DNA of 64,000 nt from Zoroaster sp. YZ-2022 (taxonomy: Eukaryota > Echinodermata > Asteroidea > Forcipulatida > Zoroasteridae): positions 1,163,074 through 1,227,073 of the forward strand of contig CM055827.1 in assembly GCA_029582265.1 (NCBI GenBank), in the 5' to 3' direction. Numbering within the stretch: position 1 is the stretch's first letter; each line of letters opens with the position of its first letter. Positions 57,459 through 64,000 of this stretch are shown one piece after another. The position numbers and the translations under genes are program-made. The notes under the pieces were generated by a model, which saw only the letters and a program-made list of their open reading frames with translations, made no database searches and had not been told where the DNA came from.

Positions 57459-58026
57459 AACGTTTGTATCTTTTTGTATAAAGAGTATAATTTATCACAC
57501 GTTAGGCTAAAATCTACAATAATATTTTATCATTATTATAATTTTTTCCCCAAATAATTTTCTTTAATTCAACCTTTGGACGCTATTTCATGTTTGGGAA
57601 ACAAAACCAAACACCCCTCCAGAGAAAACTTAATAATACTACTGTAGTAATAACATAAAATAAACTGAACAAAAACAAAAACAATTCGCAAAGACAGACA
57701 ACAAGCGCATGGATAAAATGGGCATGTCGCTCTCATATTATACTACAAGGGAATTCAGACAATCCCGGTCAAATCTCGCTGGGCCCCCCGGCCCCCTGAC
57801 AATGTTGGCTCTTATTGTGCTCCGGCTGGAGATAACAACATTGGTGGGGGGAGCGGGGACAGGGTAGGGTATGTTTATTGTCACGTGTCCCAACTATTTT
57901 GGCCGGGATTGTAGCTAGTAGGAGGGTTAATTAGCCCCAAATAGTATGACTGAATTTCAACATTTAAAAGAACATTTACAACACCAGATTATCAAAACTA
58001 AAAGCACATCACAATCATCCTGAAAT

Positions 58027-58032
58027 TTTATT
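58027..58032 (-). promoter_or_regulatory. Poly(A) signal of AGMO
   Basis: AATAAA on the - strand, about 50 nt after the AGMO stop at 58083-58085, implying a very short 3' UTR. Confidence 0.55.
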
Positions 58033-58082
58033 TCATCCAAAGTACTTTCATCTTGGAGAAAAAATTTACTCATCAATTTCTA

Positions 58083-58287
58083 TCACTCAGCCTTCATCTT
58101 CTTTGATGTAAGCACTGCCATGCACTTTGGCAGCCAGACCAGGATTGATAGACCGAATACTGCCCTCAAGAGGGGAAACTTCACCTGAGACATGTCCTGA
58201 TGCATTGTGGGAATGTAGGCACTGATGGCTGCCTCTGATATGAGAACTAATGAGCAGCGGAATATCTCCATGAATGGGGCCGCTGGC
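58083..58287 (-). CDS. AGMO: Alkylglycerol monooxygenase, last exon
   Basis: The acceptor is tttaatcag|GCC, entered with two bases from the previous exon (AA|G gives Lys), and the exon ends GAG TGA. It reads KPAAPFMEIFRCSLVLISEA and ends TSKKMKAE. The block KPAAPFMEIFRC aligns with RPKAAIMETLRC of human AGMO, and the rest is a hydrophobic C-terminal region with a likely membrane helix (VFGLSILVWLPK). AGMO is an ER membrane enzyme of the fatty-acid hydroxylase superfamily. It uses O2 and tetrahydrobiopterin to cleave the ether bond of alkylglycerols. The catalytic histidine motifs are upstream of the window, so activity cannot be judged. Visible coding totals about 180 residues of an expected 445 or so. 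Confidence 0.85.
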
Positions 58288-58711
58288 CTGATTAAAATAA
58301 TAACAGAACAAAGGAAAACAATTTAAACTAGAGCTCACGTGTTTGTTAGAACAAACACACGGTGTTCGTGTCAACTTCCGGTTCAAATTATCATCGATGA
58401 TGTCAATCATATTTTGCAAAGATGTACCGGTATCATCTTTTATTATAACAATATCAATTTCATATTCAAAAGATCTATCAATTTTGCTTTAGAATGTTGA
58501 ATTTGAACTTCCTGTTTAGACCGGAAGTGAAGGTCAGATGAGGTGATTTGAAGGTCATATATATGACCTCATCATGATCATGAAAAAATAACGTTAGTAC
58601 CTGCTTTGGTTCAATTTCTGATATTGGAAAATAATCCCTTTTGTAAAACTGCTGCTAGGGAGTAGGGGGCACTCTGAACATTGATGACGTCATCAAACAT
58701 TTTTTGAAAAG

Positions 58712-59690
58712 ATAAGATAATAATAATAATATAATAATGAAACTTATAAAGCGCCATCTATCTAGAAACCTAATCCGAGGCGTTGGTGATAATGAAAAAG
58801 ACACAAAGATATGGAACATTAGATAAACAAAGATAAATACATGAAACAAAATGCACAAAATTAACATTCATTATAAGCTTGTACAAAAAGGTGAGTTTTC
58901 AAATGTTTTTTGAAAGAATTAAAATTGTCACACAGTCTTAAACTTTGTGGAAGCATATTCCAAAGGGAAGGGGCTGCAACAGAAAAAGCCCTATCACCAA
59001 AAGTTTTACAAGTTCCATGTGGTACAGTAAGGAAGTTTTGGTTTGCTGAGCGTAGTCCACTGCGATTAGAGTTGTGAATGGTAAGAAGATCTTGAATATA
59101 TGAAGGTGAGTTGCCATGTAGAGCTTTCCATGTAAGAAGACATATCTTGAAAACTATCCGTTGTTGAACTGGGAGCCAGTATAATTGCTTCAGTGACTGA
59201 GTGAGGATGTTATGTGATCTGACTTATGAATCATGAATATGGTCCTTGCCGCAGCATTTTGGATTAATTGAAGTCTGTGAATGAGGTTTTTAGGTGTTCC
59301 ATAGAGAAAAGCATTACCACAATCCAAACGAGATAATATGAAAGTATGAATCAATTTCTCAGTAGTCTCTTTTGACAGAAGTTTGCATATACTCTTAATA
59401 TTCCGGAGATGAAAATAACCAGTTTGACATATTTTATTAACATGTGATTTCATGGACATTTCGTCATCAAAAACTATACCAAGATTGCAAGCTTTGGAAT
59501 TAGCCAAGATAGCACTCTCACCGACTTTAACAGACTTTGATATAATGTGTTTCCTTTGATTTTTGGATGATATGATCAATAGCTCAGTTTTATCATCATT
59601 GAGTTTTAATTTGTTAGACTTCATCCAATTCTTAATCTCAATAACACACTTCTCTATTCGGTCTACTGCGGATTGCTCATCTCCAGGCAG
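58712..59690 (-). mobile_element. 5'-truncated non-LTR retrotransposon (CR1/L2/Jockey-like), 3' end of ORF2
   Basis: The - strand encodes reverse-transcriptase C-terminal motifs: LKLNDDKTELLI, a YLG-like NLGIVFDDEMS, LSRLDCGNAFLYG and RLQLIQNAAARTI. A one-base shift near 59205 follows, then QLYWLPVQQRIVFKI and a final block around NSFKKHLKTHLF, with a stop at 58861-58863. The 3' UTR ends in 'gcgctttataagtttca' plus (ATT)n. It lies in the last AGMO intron in the same orientation as AGMO. Confidence 0.85.
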
Positions 59691-60539
59691 TGACTAGATG
59701 TCACTAGTCACTTCATTCACAGAAGTCATATTCAAATTTCCTATGGTTTTTTAGATAGAAAATTATTATTTTTCTAAACCCGCCGCCAGAAGGCGCTGTG
59801 ATAGGTGATGACGTCATCAGTCACATTTTTTAAAAGGTCACATGTCAATAGTAATTTCGTCCACGGAAAGCACTCCCAAATACCATATCATGTTGGCTAC
59901 AGACCCTATAAAAGTGCTTCAGAATAGTTTTTTCACTTAAACTTCCAGTTTCGATGGGAAGGAGAGGTCAGATTGGGTCATGTCTGTGTACGAAATGTCA
60001 CATAATTCACGATCTGTAAGATGATGCAAAGATTGTGAAAATATCTTTTGTGGTTCATGAGATATGATTTTTTGAAATAGTAAAATTGGATTTTAGAGTA
60101 TTTCGATATCTGTGGACGTCACCATGACGTTACAACTTTACCTAAATCTATGTCATAAATTTATTGACAACTACATGTTATGGTTAAGTAAGTATGTGTC
60201 ATGTTCGAAGGCCCTGTGAACTTTGGAACTATGTTTTTTATGTTCTATAACTCTCATCAAGAAGAAGGAGAAGGAAAAAAAATGAACAATTTCAAGAGTC
60301 CATTGGAGGAACAAAAAATGAAACAGCTTTCAATTGTGTGGCATCAGACAGCTTGGAAAGGGGGGCGTTGTAATTTAAAAATCGCGGAAGAGTTTTGTTA
60401 AATCTATTTAGAGATAGTTAGTGTGGTACTATAACATGATTTTTATCTAAATGGCCTACCCTTTATTTTTCTTTGTACTGACACACACAAAGGTATTTCT
60501 TGTAAACTTTACAAGCTGCAAGCATAGCTAACAACTTAC

Positions 60540-60622
60540 TTGATATCACTGATGGCTCCGGTGCATGTGAACGTATAGATGAGATACATCATACCACACA
60601 GTGCCACAGGCTGCGACAATGT
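60540..60622 (-). CDS. AGMO: Alkylglycerol monooxygenase, penultimate exon
   Basis: Eighty-three bp with acceptor ttgtattcag|ACA and donor ATCAA|gtaagt. It leaves two bases that combine with G of the last exon. It reads TLSQPVALCGMMYLIYTFTC and then TGAISDIK, a transmembrane segment aligning with ALSQVTLLLRVCFIILTL of human AGMO. The shared LSQ just inside the exon and the consistent phase on both sides support the model. Confidence 0.85.
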
Positions 60623-60689
60623 CTGAATACAAAGACATCATTCAAATTAAATACTACTTAGCTGTCAATCTCAAAATATAACTCAACTA

Positions 60690-62120
60690 GTAAAGAGGTT
60701 GCACATTACTGGACTAGTAAGAGGTTGTACATTACTGGACTAGTAAGAGGTTGTACATTACTGGACTAGTAAGAGGTTGCACATTACTGGACTAGTAAGA
60801 GGTTGCACATTACTGGACTAGTAAGAGGTTGTACATTACTGGACTAGTAAGAGGTTGCACATTACTGGACTAGTAAGAGGTTGTACATTACTGGACTAGT
60901 AAGAGGTTGCACATTACTGGACTAGTAAGAGGTTGCACATTACTGGACTAGTAAGAGGTTGCACATTACTGGACTAGTAAGAGGTTTCACACTACTGGAC
61001 TAGTAAGAGGTTGTACATTACTGGACTAGTAAGAGGTTGCACATTACTGGACTAGTAAGAGGTTGCACATTACTGGACTAGTAAGAGGTTGCACATTACT
61101 GGACTAGTAAGAGGTTGCACATTACTGGACTAGTAAGAGGTTGTACATTACTGGACTAGTAAGAGGTTGCACATTGCTGGACTAGTAAGAGGTTCTACAT
61201 TACTGGACTAGTAAGAGGTTGTACATTACTGGACTAGTAAGAGGTTGCACATTGCTGGACTAGTAAGAGGTTCTACATTACTGGACTAGTAAGAGGTTGC
61301 ACATTACTGGACTAGTAAGAGGTTGCATATTGCTGGACTAGTAAGAGGTTGCACATTACTGGACTAGTAAGAGGTTCTACATTGCTGGACTAGTAAGAGG
61401 TTGCACATTACTGGACTAGTAAGAGGTTGCATATTACTGGACTAGTAAGAGGTTGCACATTACTGGACTAGTAAGAGGTTGTACATTACTGGACTAGTAA
61501 GAGGTTGTACATTACTGGACTAGTAAGAGGTTGCATATTACTGGACTAGAAGAGGTTGCACATTACTGGACTAGTAAGAGGTTTCACATTACTGGACTAG
61601 TAAGAGGTTTCACACTACTGGACTAGTAAGAGGTTGTACATTACTGGACTAGTGAGAGGTTGTACATTGCTGGACTAGTAAGAGGTTGCACATTACTGGA
61701 CTAGTAAGAGGTTTCACATTACTGGACTAGTAAGAGGTTTCACACTACTGGACTAGTAAGAGGTTGCACATTACTGGACTAGTAAGAGGTTGTACATTAC
61801 TGGACTAGTAAGAGGTTGCACATTACTGGACTAGTAAGAGGTTGTACATTACTGGACTAGTAAGAGGTTGCACATTACTGGACTAGTAAGAGGTTGCACA
61901 TTGCTGGACTAGTAAGAGGTTGTACATTGCTGGACTAATAAGAGGTTCTACATTACTGGACTAGTAAGAGGTTCTACATTACTGGTCTAGTAAGAGGCTG
62001 GACATTACTGGACTAGTGAGAGGTTGTACATTACTGGACTAGTAAGAGGTTGCACATGCATTGCTGGACTAGTAAGAGGTTCTACATTACTGGTCTAGTA
62101 AGAGGCTGGACATTACTGGA
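60690..62120. repeat. 26-bp satellite, about 55 units, in an AGMO intron
   Basis: The unit is 'ggactagtaagaggttgcac' plus 'attact', with gcac/gtac/ctac/tcac variants and one unit with a base deletion near 61550. Each unit has the palindrome ACTAGT and, on the + strand (antisense to AGMO), a GTAAGA donor-like hexamer. The right edge decays into units with 'ggctggac'. Confidence 0.95.
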
Positions 62121-62124
62121 TTAT

Positions 62125-62345
62125 GGCCAAAGTTATGGTCCTGCCGACAACAGAATAAATTTGCTACATATATGCATATTTCTTTTGTATTAGCAAGAAT
62201 ATTTGTCATGTATTCACCATAGTGCTTTCCGAGTGTCTGTGAACAAATTTCACAGGCGACTCGGGCAGGATTTGAACCCACAACCTCATGTTTACTAATG
62301 CAGACATCTTAACCTCTCGACCACCGAGCTTGCCCGATGACGATT
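62125..62345 (-). repeat. tRNA-derived SINE, second family, copy 2
   Basis: The - strand head 'gggcaagctcggtggtcgag' + 'aggttaagatgtctgc' and B box 'gggttcaaatcc' are followed by 'cctgtgaaatttgttcacag'. Its first bases could pair with 'tgcccga' after the B box, but the T stem is broken. Same family as 3060-3190. Confidence 0.65.
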
Positions 62346-62567
62346 GGCCGGCTAGAATCCTATATTATAGCGGCGGGTTCTGCGATATATGTATAGGTTG
62401 GTGAAATTCTTGCGTCGGGTGATAAACAATTGATTTAATTTTGCCCTACAGTTAGTGTACTATTACTCATTGCTTTGAAGGAAAAAAAAACAAACAACAA
62501 CAATTAAACGTCAGAAGTAAATGTTGAAAAGTCGGTTCATTCATGTTTTGAAGTTAGGCCCACAAAG

Positions 62568-62660
62568 GGGAGGGGCTGGAGACTGCGTTTGGAGGGGGAG
62601 GCGGGGAGGGGCTGGAGACTGCGTTTGGTGGGAGAGGCGGGGAGGGGCTGGAGACTGTCC
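62568..62660. repeat. 36-bp minisatellite, 2.5 copies
   Basis: The unit is 'ctggagactgcgtttgg' followed by 'gggaggcggggagggg'. Starts are at 62576, 62612 and 62648. It lies just downstream (in transcript sense) of the AGMO exon at 62708. Confidence 0.88.
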
Positions 62661-62707
62661 CTCAGAGGTAAAATAATCACGTAAATAATCAATGAGAGGT
62701 AACTGAC

Positions 62708-62824
62708 CTTCAATGATGTCATGTAGTAATCAAACACCATGAAGTTGACAACAAAATGAAACAATATATACAACTGTGTCCAAAGCTGCAGTTCGGGTCG
62801 GTACTTGGGCATCGGATAGTGAAC
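62708..62824 (-). CDS. AGMO: Alkylglycerol monooxygenase, third exon from the end
   Basis: Thirty-nine codons, phase 0, with acceptor gatttccag|GTT and donor AAG|gtcagt. It reads VHYPMPKYRPELQLWTQLYI and then a membrane helix LFHFVVNFMVFDYYMTSLK. It continues the IPD|V junction found in the family (human IPE|V). The aromatic-rich helix and its place after the GPGW block agree with AGMO. Confidence 0.85.
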
Positions 62825-63036
62825 CTGGAAATCAATAGAGCATAACCATGGCAACATAAATCACACTTGAGTTGCTAGTACCACTTGGCTATTGATGACA
62901 CTACTTGTAGTTAATTAATTCTTTCTCCTAATAATAGACTGATTTAGATTAGGTCCTAAGCCCCTATCATCCTTAGCAATGATTTCAACCAAAGTATAGA
63001 AACAATCGTCATGGACCCTTTTAGGTCTGTACTGCC

Positions 63037-63850
63037 TACCGTTCTACTCCTACCCCGTGATTCCCATCTCCATCATTATTTGAGTAAGAGTCTTACATCT
63101 GGTATGTCTTCAATGATGCCTTCCATCTTACCCTACTCCCCTACCCCTTGATTCCCATCTCCATCATCATTTGAGTAAGAGTCTTACATCTGGTATGTCT
63201 TCAATGACGCCTTCCATCTTACCCTACTCCCCTACCCCGTGATTCCCATCTCCATCATCATTTGAGTAAGAGTCTTACATCTGGTATGTCTTCAATGACG
63301 CCTTCCATCTTACCCTACTCCCCTACCCCTTGATTCCCATCTCCATCATCATTTGAGTAAGAGTCTTACATCTGGTATGTCTTCAATGACGCCTTCCATC
63401 TTACCCTACTCCCCTACCCCGTGATTCCCATCTCCATCATCATTTGAGTAAGAGTCTTACATCTGGTATGTCTTCAATGACGCCTTCCATCTTACCCTAC
63501 TCCCCTACCCCTTGATTCCCATCTCCATCATCATTTGAGTAAGAGTCTTACATCTGGTATGTCTTCAATGACGCCTTCCATCTTACCCTACTCCCCTACC
63601 CTGTGATTCCCATCTCCATCATCATTTGAGTAAGAGTCTTACATCTGGTATGTCTTCAATGACGCCTTCCATCTTACCCTACTCCCCTACCCTGTGATTC
63701 CCATCTCCATCATCATTTGAGTAAGAGTCTTACATCTGGTATGTCTTCAATGACGCCTTCCATCTTACCCTACTCCCCTACCCTGTGATTCCCATCTCCA
63801 TCATCATTTGAGTAAGAGTCTTACATCTGGTATGTCTTCAATGACGCCTT
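63037..63850 (-). repeat. 91-bp satellite carrying copies of an AGMO exon end and its splice donor
   Basis: Period exactly 91: the donor complement tcttac occurs at 63091, 63182, 63273, 63364, 63455, 63546, 63637 and 63728, and at the genuine site 63819. Each unit repeats the last 26 bp of the exon (positions 63825-63850) plus gtaagactcttac and then unrelated pyrimidine/purine-rich sequence. Units differ only at a few positions (ccccgtg / cccttg / ccctgtg), so the array is young or homogenised. Confidence 0.95.
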
Positions 63851-63959
63851 GTCTTGGCTTGCCTGGCATCCATCCTGGTCCCTTCAGAAACACCCAGAGT
63901 TTGTCGATCAGACCTGGCATATTCCAGGCAGTTTGAAAGATGTACATATAGTGACACAA
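63825..63959 (-). CDS. AGMO: Alkylglycerol monooxygenase, exon with GPGWMPGKPR motif
   Basis: Forty-five codons, phase 0, with acceptor gtttacag|TTG and donor GAT|gtaaga. It reads LCHYMYIFQTAWNMPGLIDK, then LWVFLKGPGWMPGKPRQG and IEDIPD. The GPGWxPGKPRLG...EIP signature is diagnostic of AGMO. It lies C-terminal to the histidine-box catalytic domain, whose exons are beyond the right edge. The donor of this exon is the founder of the repeated donors in the neighbouring 91-bp satellite. Confidence 0.92.
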
Positions 63960-64000
63960 CTGTAAACAAAAATCAATGAGTATAAGCTTTATCATAATAT

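Larger units (their letters stand above)
56459..57912. mobile_element. Composite symmetric element with CAATCCCGG cassettes at both ends
   Basis: Two direct copies of a GC-rich cassette (56459-56641, 183 bp; 57759-57912, 154 bp) each begin ACAATCCCGGTC and end GGCCGGGATTGT. Between them the interior begins TCTGAATTTTC and ends GGGAATTCAGA (inverted). It contains two tRNA-like sequences facing opposite ways (56964-57036 and 57385-57458), and inner inverted pieces 'acggttcaccatg' / 'gtggtgaaccgtgg'. The outermost flanks are TA on both sides, compatible with a TA target duplication. The left cassette carries extra copies of a 9-bp 'gcggagaga' repeat. Confidence 0.65.

Noticed and set aside
57917..57930. 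Another CCCTCCTA-type TTAA MITE
   Set aside because: A perfect right end (TAGTAGGAGGG-TTAA) is present, but I found no left end upstream, so no element could be delimited.
60690..62120. CRISPR-like regular array
   Set aside because: Units are contiguous 26-bp repeats without spacers, in an animal intron; likewise 35588-37180 and 63037-63850.

Overview
The window is intron-rich animal DNA: GT-AG introns up to 26 kb, short phase-0 exons, TATA-type and poly(A) signals, and a very high density of small transposons, tRNA-derived SINEs and minisatellites. Frequent TGTACATGTA-type runs, the SINE types and the gene content suggest an invertebrate deuterostome (echinoderm- or hemichordate-like). The clade is an inference and cannot be fixed from sequence alone.

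Three genes are supported. (1) The 3' half of a tetraspanin of the TSPAN13/TSPAN31 subfamily lies on the + strand: exons 2344-2553, 3331-3456 and 6349-6423, with its 5' exons beyond the left edge. (2) A complete second tetraspanin of the same subfamily lies on the + strand: exons 11443-11502, 37593-37760, 40569-40775 and 42635-42757, then one of two in-frame last exons, 44934-45008 or 48229-48303. With the first of these the protein is 210 aa, the length I recall for human TSPAN31. (3) The 3' part of alkylglycerol monooxygenase (AGMO) lies on the - strand and converges on the tetraspanins: exons 63825-63959, 62708-62824, 60540-60622 and 58083-58287. The tetraspanins are four-pass membrane scaffold proteins. 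AGMO is an ER ether-lipid hydroxylase. Nothing suggests a shared pathway, but human TSPAN13 and AGMO are also neighbours on 7p21.

Layout. 1-6.4 kb: tetraspanin A with four minisatellites. 6.4-11.3 kb: intergenic, with a SINE and small repeats. 11.3-48.6 kb: tetraspanin B. Its 26-kb first intron is packed with TTAA-flanked MITEs, hAT-like elements, nested inverted repeats, a stem-loop-bearing tandem array and a 59-bp satellite. Its second intron holds a 35-bp minisatellite split by a decayed Tc1 transposon. 48.6-58 kb: intergenic, with long hairpins and a symmetric CpG-rich composite element at 56.5-57.9 kb. 58-64 kb: AGMO, whose introns hold a CR1/L2-like LINE fragment, a 26-bp satellite of about 55 units, a SINE and a 91-bp satellite that copies an AGMO exon end and its 5' splice site.

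The most notable observations are the duplicated terminal exon of tetraspanin B, the splice-donor-bearing satellite in AGMO, a set of internally unrelated MITEs that share the terminus TTAACCCTCCTA, and a tandem array whose units each carry a perfect match to the histone-mRNA stem-loop consensus beside a hammerhead-like core.
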